A stretch of 64,000 nucleotides of DNA from Hoyosella sp. YIM 151337 (lineage in GTDB: Bacteria > Actinomycetota > Actinomycetes > Mycobacteriales > Mycobacteriaceae). Location: contig NZ_JAPEIQ010000011.1 in NCBI RefSeq assembly GCF_026041215.1, positions 186,001 to 250,000 of the forward strand. Direction: 5' to 3'. Made by a program: the position numbers and the translations under genes. Of the stretch, positions 28,891-36,361 are shown piece by piece. The notes under the pieces are model-generated. The model was not told the origin of the DNA and did not search any database. It worked only from the letters and a program-made list of their open reading frames with translations. Positions within the stretch are counted from its first letter, which is position 1. Each line of letters opens with the position of its first letter.

Positions 28891-30524
28891 CCGGTACTCG
28901 TGACCTCACCGAACAGGTGACGCCGCAGCAGCCTGCGCCACGTGGCGCCCCTTCAAAGGCGATCGCGCTGGTGCGTAAGGGCTGGCGAAACCTGACCAGT
29001 ATGGGGACGGCCCTCGCATTGCTGTTTCTGCTGGCGCTGGGCGCAATCCCGGGGGCGCTGCTGCCGCAGAACAGTCTCAACGCACAGGCGGTCCGTGAGT
29101 ACATCGCCGACCGGCCCACGCTCGGCCCCATCCTCGACCGGCTGGGCATGTTTGACGTGTTCAGCAGCTTCTGGTTCACCGCGATCTATGCGCTGCTTTT
29201 TATCTCGCTCGTTGGCTGCATCGTCCCGCGGGCGGCCGAACACTGGCGGCAGATGCGGGCACCGGTCGTGCGCGTGCCCCGTAACCTTGGGCGCTTGCCG
29301 CATCATGAACGTTTCTCTCTTCCGGGTGCGCCGCGCGATGCGGAAGCGACAGTGCTGCCCGTCTTCTCGCGCTGGCGGCACACGGTGCGCCGCGACGGTG
29401 ATGTCATCGAGGTCTCCGCCGAGAAGGGGCATCTGCGTGAAGCTGGAAACCTCGTCTTTCACGTCGCGTTAGTCGGTATCCTGGCTGCGGTCGCGATCGG
29501 GCGGGTATTCGGGTATGAAGGCTCGGTCATCGTCGTCGCGAACGGCGGCCCTGGCTTCTGTACCGGCAGTCCAGCCGTGTACGACTCGTTTAGAGCCGGT
29601 CACAGTGTCGACGGCACCGATCTGACCCCATTCTGCGTTCGGGTAAACGATTTCCGGGCGGACTACTTGTCCACCGGCCAGGCCGAGATGTTCACGTCGA
29701 ACATCGATTACCAGGCCGGCGAGGACTTGCTGACCAACGAGTGGCGTCCGTACACGCTGCGCGTGAATGACCCGCTGCGCGTTGAAGGTGACAGGCTTTA
29801 CCTGATCGGGCACGGTTTCGCGCCGACATTCACCGTCACTTTCCCCAATGGGGAAACACGCACCGAGACGTTGCAGTTTGCGCCTGAGGATGCCACCACA
29901 TTCCTGAGCAGCGGCGCGATGCGGTTCGATCCGCCCGGTGGCCTTTACTCGACTCAAGAGGAGCGGCGGCAAAATCAGATCGCAATTGAGGGATTATTCG
30001 CTCCAACGGCCTTCTTCGAAGGCGAATTGCTGACCTCGGTGTTCCCCGATATGCAGAACCCGGCGGTCGCAATTGACGTCTACAAAGGTGATGTTGGGCT
30101 GGATGCCGGCAGGCCGCAGAACATTTTCACTCTCGACCAGTCCATGATCGAGCAAGATCGTCTCGTTCAGCAGGCACGGGTGAATCTGTTCCCGGGCGAG
30201 AGCACGACACTGGACGACGGAACTGAAGTACGCTTCGACGGTGCGGAGAAGTGGGCGTCGCTGCAGGTGTCCCATGATCCTGCGCAAGGCTGGGTGCTGG
30301 TCTCTGCGATCGCGATGACGTTAGGATTGCTCGTCTCGCTGCTGGTGAAACGGCGCCGCGTCTGGGTGCGCATCGCGCCGGACCTGGGTACCGATGCAGG
30401 CGACAAACGACGTACTGTAGTAGAGATTGGCGGTTTGGCACGCACGGACCAAGCCGGCTGGGGCAGCGAGTTCGATCGAATATGCCGGCGCATATCGCCC
30501 GATCATCGTGCCCCGGACATGTAG
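28887..30524 (+). CDS. resB: Cytochrome c biogenesis protein ResB (CcsA-partner, Ccs1)
   Basis: 545 residues from the ATG at 28887, which overlaps the ccdA stop. Three N-terminal membrane helices (one is MGTALALLFLLALGAIPGAL) precede a large extracytoplasmic domain, and a fourth helix near residue 475 is VLVSAIAMTLGLLVSLLV. ResB forms with CcsB the system II haem lyase that attaches haem to apocytochrome c. The same frame is open for another 579 bp upstream inside ccdA, but that part is a shadow without ResB features. Confidence 0.93.
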   Translation: MTGTRDLTEQVTPQQPAPRGAPSKAIALVRKGWRNLTSMGTALALLFLLALGAIPGALLPQNSLNAQAVREYIADRPTLGPILDRLGMFDVFSSFWFTAIYALLFISLVGCIVPRAAEHWRQMRAPVVRVPRNLGRLPHHERFSLPGAPRDAEATVLPVFSRWRHTVRRDGDVIEVSAEKGHLREAGNLVFHVALVGILAAVAIGRVFGYEGSVIVVANGGPGFCTGSPAVYDSFRAGHSVDGTDLTPFCVRVNDFRADYLSTGQAEMFTSNIDYQAGEDLLTNEWRPYTLRVNDPLRVEGDRLYLIGHGFAPTFTVTFPNGETRTETLQFAPEDATTFLSSGAMRFDPPGGLYSTQEERRQNQIAIEGLFAPTAFFEGELLTSVFPDMQNPAVAIDVYKGDVGLDAGRPQNIFTLDQSMIEQDRLVQQARVNLFPGESTTLDDGTEVRFDGAEKWASLQVSHDPAQGWVLVSAIAMTLGLLVSLLVKRRRVWVRIAPDLGTDAGDKRRTVVEIGGLARTDQAGWGSEFDRICRRISPDHRAPDM

Positions 30525-30542
30525 GAAAGGCAGTTCAGACTC

Positions 30543-31529
30543 ATGGACCCAATGGCCATCGACCCAGTGCTCGCGCGGTACAGCGACCTGACCTTCCAGA
30601 CTGCATTCGCTGTGTACGTGCTCGCCATGGTGATGTTCGCTGGCCAGTACGCATCCGCGCGGGTGAAGCGAAGCCAGGAGCGCGAACTGGTGCGCGCGGG
30701 CGCGTCAGCCAGCCCAGCCGGAGTGCCGCGAGTGGGGCCCGCGCCGGGCCAGGTTGTGGAGCGGTCCTGGCACGAGAAGTTCGGCGGAATGGGCTACGCG
30801 CTCATCGTCGTTGCAGCGGTCAGCCAACTCGCATCGCTCGTGCTGCGCGGGCTAGCGACCGACCGGTTCCCGCTCGGCAACATGTACGAGTTCACCTCGG
30901 CGATGGTGCTCGTCGCGGTCGTGGGCGGTCTGGTGTTTATCCGGAAACCCGAGCACCGGCCGCTGTGGATCTTCGTGCTCGTGCCTGTCGTGCTGCTGGT
31001 GTTCCTCTGCGGCACCGTCCTTTACGCTGACGCCGCACCGGTGGTGCCCGCGCTGCAGTCGTTCTGGCTGCCTATTCACGTTTCGCTCGCGGTGATCGGC
31101 AGCGGCCTCTTCCTGGTGGGCGGCGTAGCGAGCCTGATGTTCCTGCTGCGGATCCGCTACCCAGCGGGAGCCGAAGGCTCCGGTCTGATCGCCCGCATCG
31201 CCGAGCATCTGCCTGGTGCCGAGTCACTGGACCGGCTGGCGTACCGCGTCACGATCATCGCATTCCCCATTTTCGGCCTCGGTGTCATCCTCGGCGGCGT
31301 ATGGGCTGAAGCTGCGTGGGGCCGATTCTGGGGCTGGGATCCCAAGGAGACGATGTCCTTCGTCACCTGGGTTGTTTACGCCGCTTACCTGCACGCGCGG
31401 GCAACCGCGGGCTGGCGGGATGTCAAAGCCGCGTGGATCAATGTCACTGGATTCGCGATGGTGGTGTTCAACCTCTTCTTCATCAACATGGTGGTGTCTG
31501 GGCTGCACTCATACGCCGGGCTGAACTAA
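30543..31529 (+). CDS. ccsB: Cytochrome c biogenesis protein CcsB (ResC/CcsA family)
   Basis: 328 residues, about eight membrane helices. The haem-handling signature WGRFWGWDPKETMSFVTW, with conserved Trp residues, is near residues 259-276. Conserved histidines flank it (IHVSLAVIGS upstream, LHSYAGLN at the C-terminus). With ResB it exports haem and joins it to cytochrome c. AGGAAAGGCAG lies before the ATG. This is the last gene of the cluster; the first 123-bp hairpin repeat follows 11 bp after the stop. Confidence 0.95.
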   Translation: MDPMAIDPVLARYSDLTFQTAFAVYVLAMVMFAGQYASARVKRSQERELVRAGASASPAGVPRVGPAPGQVVERSWHEKFGGMGYALIVVAAVSQLASLVLRGLATDRFPLGNMYEFTSAMVLVAVVGGLVFIRKPEHRPLWIFVLVPVVLLVFLCGTVLYADAAPVVPALQSFWLPIHVSLAVIGSGLFLVGGVASLMFLLRIRYPAGAEGSGLIARIAEHLPGAESLDRLAYRVTIIAFPIFGLGVILGGVWAEAAWGRFWGWDPKETMSFVTWVVYAAYLHARATAGWRDVKAAWINVTGFAMVVFNLFFINMVVSGLHSYAGLN

Positions 31530-31540
31530 GCGGAATCGGG

Positions 31541-31663
31541 AAGCCGCAGAAATTTACTCAAGAAACCCGCGATTGCCTCAGTTAATTTCCTAAGGCAATC
31601 GCGGGTTTCTTGCGGAGATTGCGGGTTTTCGAGGAAAGTTGGGGTCTCGGTAGCCTAGAGGCC
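31541..31663 (+). repeat. 123-bp direct repeat, copy 1, with 20-bp hairpin
   Basis: This copy is about 92% identical to 31991-32113 (10 differences in 123). Inside it CAAGAAACCCGCGATTGCCT (31559-31578) pairs perfectly with 31593-31612 across a 14-base loop. A degenerate third copy of the arm core (GATTGCGGGTTTTCGAGG) follows at 31617-31634. The unit ends in AGCCTAGAGGCC. Just after ccsB the hairpin could stop transcription, but duplication of the whole unit points to a repeated element rather than a simple terminator. Confidence 0.85.
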
Positions 31664-31990
31664 CGGAGTCTGCGGCGTGCGGGATCTTGAACACCACCGT
31701 CGACTGGGAGCGTTACGCCTATTTGCCGGAAGCCATCCACAGCACGGCATTCCTAATGTCTCGCGCCTCAGCCCACGGTATTGGCAGGGCATGCATCGCT
31801 TTTGTTGCGGCATCCGTTTTGCAGCACCGCCACCCGGTACATCGATTCACCGCCGGTCAGCCGTTGGTTCCCGCCCGCGCCAACTGGGGTCGCGTGTGAG
31901 AAGCCACGGCGGATCGCCGTCACCGTGTGTTGCTGCGAGTTGGCATTGATCTCGCAGGAGATTGTGTGTCGAGGCGTCAGTCTGTCTCCG
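31664..31990. other. Segment between the two 123-bp repeats, no convincing gene
   Basis: This 327-bp segment lies between the direct repeats. One plus-strand frame (31687-31899, TTG start) would encode a 70-residue product opening MNTTVDWERYAYLPEAIHST; it has no clear ribosome binding site and I recognise no family. No terminal inverted repeats, target-site duplication or transposase remnant is visible. It may be non-coding, or a decayed gene carried between the repeats. Confidence 0.4.
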
Positions 31991-32113
31991 AAGCCGCAGA
32001 GATTTCCTCAAGAAACCCGCGATTGCCTCAGTTAGTTTCCTAAGGCAATCGCGGGCTTCTTGCGGAGATCGCGGGTTTTCGAGGAGATATGGGGCCTCGG
32101 TGGCCTAGAGGCC
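31991..32113 (+). repeat. 123-bp direct repeat, copy 2, with hairpin
   Basis: Second copy of the unit, 450 bp downstream of the first. The same hairpin is present (arms 32009-32028 and 32043-32062), with one A-C mismatch from a T-to-C change in the right arm. The 3' end reads GGCCTC...GAGGCC, a small extra inverted repeat that is less perfect in copy 1. It lies 155 bp before the start of the MinD/ParA-like gene, so here it is upstream of a gene rather than after one. Confidence 0.85.
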
Positions 32114-32267
32114 GGCGGTCTCGTTCCACATTTTGAGACATCGAGGACGCCGGTTTGTGTCGATCTGCGGTAATCGTCCTAGTCTGCATGTGGCTAATCG
32201 GGGGATGGCCGACGTATCACTGACCGCGCAGCGCCGCTGCGCGAAGCGCTGCAAGGGGGGAGTGGCG

Positions 32268-33326
32268 ATGGCTTTGCCTGCCCAGAATCAGGATATTTTC
32301 AGCCCGGACACTGTAAGCCGCGATGTTCTCGGGCCGACGCTCGGAGTGGACGAGGACACCAAGCCCGCACTGCCTCGGGTGCATCGCCCGGAGCACGCCG
32401 GTGCGCCTTCGTCGTGGGACCTCTCAAGCTCCGTGCTGCTGAAGCCGGTGAAAGCCGCGCCGCGCCGCGGCTGGCGAAGGGCTCTGTACTCGTGCACGGG
32501 CGGCGCCGTAAATCTCGGCGACGGCAAGAAGGAGGCGCACCTGGCCGCCCTTACCGGGCAGATCAACGCATCGCTGTACGGTTGCCACAAAATCGCGGTG
32601 CTTTCGCTCAAAGGCGGGGTTGGGAAGACCACTGTGACCGCGGCGCTCGGCTCGACGTTCGCCTCATTGCGCGGTGACCGGGTGATAGCGGTCGACGCTA
32701 ACCCGGACCGCGGCACGCTGAGCAACAAATTGCCGCTGGACACCGATTCGACGGTGCGTGACTTGTTGCAGCGCGGTGCTGGGGTGCAGCGGTACAGCGA
32801 TGTGCGGGCGTTCACCTCGCAAGCCCGCAGCCGCCTTGAAGTGCTCGCTTCAGATGCTGACCCAGCGGTCTCGGAAGCGTTCAGCGCCGCCGATTACAGA
32901 AGTGTGCTTGACGTGCTCGAGCGCTTCTACAACCTTGTCCTCACCGACTGCGGTACGGGGCTCATGCACTCCGCCATGTCGGGGGTGCTGACGAGCGCTG
33001 ACGCGCTTGTCATCGTCAGCTCAGGGTCGGTCGATGGGGCACGCAGTGCCTCTGCGACGATGGACTGGCTAGAGGCGCACGGGTACAGCGATCTTGTGGC
33101 GAAGTCGGTCACCGTCGTCAACGCCGCGCGGCCGAGGGCAGGCAAAGTGGACTTGGATCGCGTTATCGAGCATTTCGCGCGGCGTAGCCGCGCGGTGCAG
33201 CTGATTCCGTTTGACGCGCACCTCGAGGAAGGGGCAGAGATTGATATGGAGCGGCTGCGCCCTGCAACACAACTCGCGCTGATGGAGCTAGCCGCTACGA
33301 TGGCTGACGGTTTCGGCGCCCAATAG
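32268..33326 (+). CDS. MinD/ParA-like P-loop ATPase
   Basis: 352 residues from the ATG at 32268, backed by AAGGGGGGAG five bases upstream; the frame is open further but those codons look non-coding. The first 105 residues are a low-complexity Pro/Ser region. The deviant Walker A KGGVGKTT starts at Lys115 (IAVLSLKGGVGKTTVTAALG), followed by VIAVDANPDRGTLS and a Walker B-like LVLTDCGTG. The architecture, disordered N-terminus plus MinD-type ATPase, is shared with mycobacterial EspI and Rv0530, the latter also beside ccsB. No ParB or MinC partner is nearby, so its role is unknown. Confidence 0.8.
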   Translation: MALPAQNQDIFSPDTVSRDVLGPTLGVDEDTKPALPRVHRPEHAGAPSSWDLSSSVLLKPVKAAPRRGWRRALYSCTGGAVNLGDGKKEAHLAALTGQINASLYGCHKIAVLSLKGGVGKTTVTAALGSTFASLRGDRVIAVDANPDRGTLSNKLPLDTDSTVRDLLQRGAGVQRYSDVRAFTSQARSRLEVLASDADPAVSEAFSAADYRSVLDVLERFYNLVLTDCGTGLMHSAMSGVLTSADALVIVSSGSVDGARSASATMDWLEAHGYSDLVAKSVTVVNAARPRAGKVDLDRVIEHFARRSRAVQLIPFDAHLEEGAEIDMERLRPATQLALMELAATMADGFGAQ

Positions 33327-33354
33327 TCGCTGCAGGCTTCGTTCAACCCCGAAT

Positions 33355-33417
33355 ACGCGTGTGAGCACCGCTCCGCTAGACCGCTGCGCGGTTGCGGGAG
33401 CAGGTGCTCACACGCGT
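33355..33417. repeat. Compound hairpin between convergent genes
   Basis: ACGCGTGTGAGCACC (33355-33369) pairs perfectly with GGTGCTCACACGCGT (33403-33417). The stem is continued by GCTCC/GGAGC (33370-33374 with 33397-33401) with a single bulged A, and a separate inner hairpin ACCGC-TGC-GCGGT sits at 33380-33392. There is no T-run. It lies between the stops of the MinD-like gene (33326) and the small membrane gene (33454), so it may be a bidirectional terminator or a structured RNA. Confidence 0.75.
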
Positions 33418-33453
33418 TACGTTCTGCCCAGTCGGCTCGGCATCCGCCAGATG

Positions 33454-33669
33454 CTACCGCTCCGGGCTTTGGTTTTCGTTCCCTTCACCGGGCGTTTCGG
33501 GACGCTGACGGCGTACGTCGCGCCCCAGCCGCCACAAGAAATCGGGATCATCGTCCGGGCCCAGGGACCTCGGAACGTTGTCGGTACGCCCTAGAAGAGA
33601 GGGGCCGAAAGCCCGCCACATCAAAATTGCGAGCGTAATCAGTCCGATCAACGCCAAAATGTAAATCAC
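33454..33669 (-). CDS. Small single-pass membrane protein of unknown function
   Basis: 71 residues from a GTG at 33669, which has a full GAGGAGG seven bases upstream. One helix (IYILALIGLITLAILMWRAF) is followed by a cytoplasmic tail with Asp-rich and Arg/Pro stretches (GPDDDPDFLWRLGRDVRR). I do not recognise a family. It stands between bldC and the MinD-like ATPase; bldC is upstream on the same strand, about 100 bp away, so the two may be co-transcribed. Confidence 0.65.
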   Translation of the reverse strand: MIYILALIGLITLAILMWRAFGPSLLGRTDNVPRSLGPDDDPDFLWRLGRDVRRQRPETPGEGNENQSPER

Positions 33670-33771
33670 GACGCACCTCCTCATTACGAGGGTAGCTGCC
33701 ATGATGTGCTCCATGCCAGGAGCCCACCGGTGGCCTGCCTCAGAGGAAGTGCCGCGCGCACACCGTCAGTT

Positions 33772-33978
33772 TTAGTGGTGCGCCTCGGACGTCAGGCGTG
33801 CGTGAAGCTCACGGACCTCTGATTCGCGGAATCGGCGGTGCCCGCCAGGTGTGCGAAGCGAGCCGAGGCGGCCCGCGAGAGCCCAGCGGGAGACCGTTTT
33901 CGGGTCGACGCTGAAGAGTGAAGCTACCTGGCCCGGGGTGAGAAGGCGTTCATTGTTATCGAATCCAATGGCTGTCAT
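33772..33978 (-). CDS. bldC: BldC-like MerR-type HTH DNA-binding protein
   Basis: 68 residues, a single winged helix-turn-helix of the MerR type without an effector domain. The core LLTPGQVASLFSVDPKTVSRWALAGRLGSLRTPGGHRRF matches the BldC family in Streptomyces and mycobacterial relatives, with the recognition helix at about 26-34 and the RTPGGHRRFRESEV wing. BldC proteins bind head-to-tail on direct repeats and control development genes. AGGAG stands seven bases before the ATG. Target genes here are unknown; the divergent DUF4229 gene is a candidate. Confidence 0.9.
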   Translation of the reverse strand: MTAIGFDNNERLLTPGQVASLFSVDPKTVSRWALAGRLGSLRTPGGHRRFRESEVRELHARLTSEAHH

Positions 33979-34082
33979 TTAGTGCTCCTTCGGTTTGTGA
34001 CCGCGTGGACAAAGCCATATTGACACCAAAACCCCCAGGTGTTCGAACGGTGTGACGTTGGTAAAGGGGAGGTAAGCGACTA

Positions 34083-34101
34083 AGCGGGCATATCTCCCGC
34101 T
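34083..34101. repeat. Small hairpin in the bldC/DUF4229 divergent region
   Basis: AGCGGG (34083-34088) and CCCGCT (34096-34101) enclose a 7-base AT-rich loop, 34-52 bp before the DUF4229 start. It lies in the 156-bp region shared by the two divergent genes and could be an operator or leader hairpin. The short arms make chance possible. Confidence 0.35.
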
Positions 34102-34134
34102 CGCTGGTGCAGCACGACTAGGTAGCCTGGTGGG

Positions 34135-34509
34135 GTGAGTGAATCGACGCAGGGCCGTTCCCCGTCTCCCGAATCAGCCGATATGCCGGAAAAAGCAGCA
34201 GAGACCACCCAGTACACCCGCAAAGGGCTGGTGCGTGACGTTCTTCTGTTCACCCTCGCGCGGATCGTTCTCGCGGGCGCGCTGACCGCGGTGATCATCG
34301 GGATCGGGCTGCTGTTCGGTATTGAGGTTTACTTCCTCGTTGCTCTCCTGTTCGCGGTGATCATCGCGATGCCGCTGTCGATCGTGCTGTTCCGTCCGCT
34401 GAGATTCCGTATCACCAGCGGGATCGCCGCGATCGATGAACAGCGCCGGCGTGATCGTGCGGAACTCGAAGCGAAGCTTCGCTCCGGGCGATCCCGTGGC
34501 GAGCGCTGA
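34135..34509 (+). CDS. DUF4229 membrane protein
   Basis: 124 residues from a GTG. A polar N-terminus leads into two membrane helices ([20 protein letters not shown] and [18 protein letters not shown]). A basic, helical C-terminal tail ([17 protein letters not shown]) likely faces the cytoplasm. This is the DUF4229 layout; function is unknown. The order matches Rv0531 beside Rv0530 in M. tuberculosis. The 3' end overlaps the cysteine desulfhydrase-like gene by 14 bp if that gene starts at 34496. Confidence 0.8.
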   Translation: MSESTQGRSPSPESADMPEKAAETTQYTRKGLVRDVLLFTLARIVLAGALTAVIIGIGLLFGIEVYFLVALLFAVIIAMPLSIVLFRPLRFRITSGIAAIDEQRRRDRAELEAKLRSGRSRGER

Positions 34510-35668
34510 ATCAGATCTTCCGCCGAGACCGGCTGCCCGTGCGGCGCGGGAATCGGCGGAACCGCTCGTAGTTGCGGATCGATCGCTGGCACGGAACTGG
34601 GCCGACGATGCGGTGCGGCTCATTGAGGCCGACGCTCAGCGCAGCGCAGATACGCATCTCTTGCGCTACCCACTGCCGGAGTCGTGGCCCGGTTCACGCT
34701 CCCGCATTCAGGTGTACCTCAAAGACGAGTCAACGCATATCACGGGCAGCCTGAAGCATCGGCTGGCTCGGTCGTTGTTCCTTTACGGCCTCTGTAATGG
34801 CTGGATCGGCGAGAACACGACCGTCATCGAGGCGTCCTCAGGTTCGACGGCGGTATCGGAGGCGTACTTCGCGAGGCTGCTTGGTCTTGAGTTCGTTGCG
34901 GTCATGCCCGCGAGCACAAGTCCCGCGAAGATCGCGCTGATCGAAGCCCACGGTGGGCGCTGCCACCTCGTGGCGGACTCCTCGGCGATCTACACCGAAG
35001 CGCAGCGGCTTGCGGATGAAACCGGCGGACATTACCTGGACCAGTTCACCAACGCTGAGCGGGCGACTGACTGGCGGGGCAATAACAACATCGCCGAATC
35101 GATCTTTACGCAGCTCAAACATGAAGAGCATCCGATTCCAGTCTGGGTCGTCGCAGGTGCGGGCACGGGCGGGACCAGCGCAACAATCGGCCGGTACATC
35201 CGCTACCGCCGTCACCACACCCGGCTGTGCGTCGTCGACCCCGAGAACTCTGTGTTTTTCGATGCCTGGCGCAGCAGCGACGCATCACTCGTCGCGACGG
35301 GCGGGTCACGCATTGAAGGTATCGGCCGACCGCGGGTAGAGCCGTCGTTCATAGCGGATGTTGTCGACCGGATGGTTAAAGTGCCTGACGCCGCGTCGAT
35401 TGCGGCGGCGCGACACGCAAGTCGTCAGCTTGGCCGTCGCGTTGGCGGTTCGACGGGGACTAATCTGTGGGGCGTGTTCAGCGTTGTCGCCGAAATGGTG
35501 GCGCAAGGACGCAGCGGCAGTGTGGTGACGTTGCTGTGTGACGCCGGTGATAGGTATTCCGGCACATACTTCGATGACGCGTGGGTGGCCCGCGAAGGGC
35601 TGGATCTGACGGGACCCGCGCAGGTGCTCGCCGAGTTCACGGAGACGGGACGGTTCCCGCATGGGTGA
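34496..35668 (+). CDS. PLP-dependent cysteine synthase-fold enzyme, probable L-cysteine desulfhydrase (Cds1-like)
   Basis: 390 residues from the GTG at 34496. The fold is that of cysteine synthases: PLP lysine 87 in [13 protein letters not shown], the substrate loop [15 protein letters not shown], and the phosphate-binding Gly-rich loop [15 protein letters not shown]. The K-H-R context and C-terminal [11 protein letters not shown] recall mycobacterial Cds1 (Rv3684), which degrades cysteine to H2S, pyruvate and ammonia; the assignment over cysteine synthase is inferred. It overlaps both the DUF4229 gene and the ABC ATPase gene (by 8 bp), suggesting one translation unit. Confidence 0.78.
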   Translation: MASAESDLPPRPAARAARESAEPLVVADRSLARNWADDAVRLIEADAQRSADTHLLRYPLPESWPGSRSRIQVYLKDESTHITGSLKHRLARSLFLYGLCNGWIGENTTVIEASSGSTAVSEAYFARLLGLEFVAVMPASTSPAKIALIEAHGGRCHLVADSSAIYTEAQRLADETGGHYLDQFTNAERATDWRGNNNIAESIFTQLKHEEHPIPVWVVAGAGTGGTSATIGRYIRYRRHHTRLCVVDPENSVFFDAWRSSDASLVATGGSRIEGIGRPRVEPSFIADVVDRMVKVPDAASIAAARHASRQLGRRVGGSTGTNLWGVFSVVAEMVAQGRSGSVVTLLCDAGDRYSGTYFDDAWVAREGLDLTGPAQVLAEFTETGRFPHG

Positions 35669-36359
35669 CGCGGTCAGCTTCGCCGGCGTTGTGCGCGAAT
35701 ATCGGGTCGGCGGGCAGATGGTCCGGGCGCTCGACGGTGTCGACCTCACTCTCGCTGGTGGGCAATTCGTATCCGTTGTCGGGCCATCGGGTGCGGGCAA
35801 GAGCACGCTGCTGCACCTCATGGGCGGGTTAGATCAGCCGACATCCGGGACGGTGAACGTTGGAGGGGCTGATATCGGCGCGCTATCCGACGAAAAGCTC
35901 GCGGAATTCCGCCGCCATCGCATCGGGTTTATCTTTCAGTTTTTCAACCTGCTGCCGACGCTGTCCGCCTGGGAAAACGTCGCGGTGCCGCGTCTGCTCG
36001 ACGGGCGGACACTCGCCTCTGCCCGGGCTGACGCCACAGCCCTGCTCGAACGGGTGGGCCTCGGGGAGCGTGTCAATCACAAACCGGCGGAGCTGTCTGG
36101 TGGACAGATGCAGCGGGTCGCCATTGCTCGCGCACTGATAAACGACCCGCCACTGATTCTCGCCGACGAGCCGACTGGAAATCTTGATTCGAAAACCGGC
36201 AAAGGCGTACTTACCCTCCTTGCTGAGATCGCGCACAGCAGTAGTGACCGTCTTGTTGTGATGGTCACCCACGACCGCAGCGCCGCCGCCATCACGGACC
36301 GGGTCATCACGATCCGTGACGGTCGGCTTGACGGCGATTCGCGCAACGGAACCCTTTAA
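35661..36359 (+). CDS. ABC transporter ATP-binding protein, MacB/LolD type
   Basis: 232 residues. Walker [10 protein letters not shown] is at 41-49, the Q-loop is in [18 protein letters not shown], the signature is [16 protein letters not shown] and Walker B is [12 protein letters not shown]. The [12 protein letters not shown] region is typical of the MacB/LolD/FtsE-like group that works with FtsX-fold permeases. Such a permease follows after 2 bp. In M. tuberculosis Rv0986-Rv0987 is the recalled equivalent pair. Transported substrate unknown. Confidence 0.92.
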   Translation: MGDAVSFAGVVREYRVGGQMVRALDGVDLTLAGGQFVSVVGPSGAGKSTLLHLMGGLDQPTSGTVNVGGADIGALSDEKLAEFRRHRIGFIFQFFNLLPTLSAWENVAVPRLLDGRTLASARADATALLERVGLGERVNHKPAELSGGQMQRVAIARALINDPPLILADEPTGNLDSKTGKGVLTLLAEIAHSSSDRLVVMVTHDRSAAAITDRVITIRDGRLDGDSRNGTL

Positions 36360-36361
36360 CC

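Noticed and set aside
31541-32113. Insertion sequence or transposon
   Set aside because: The repeats are direct, no transposase frame lies between them, and no target-site duplication is visible.
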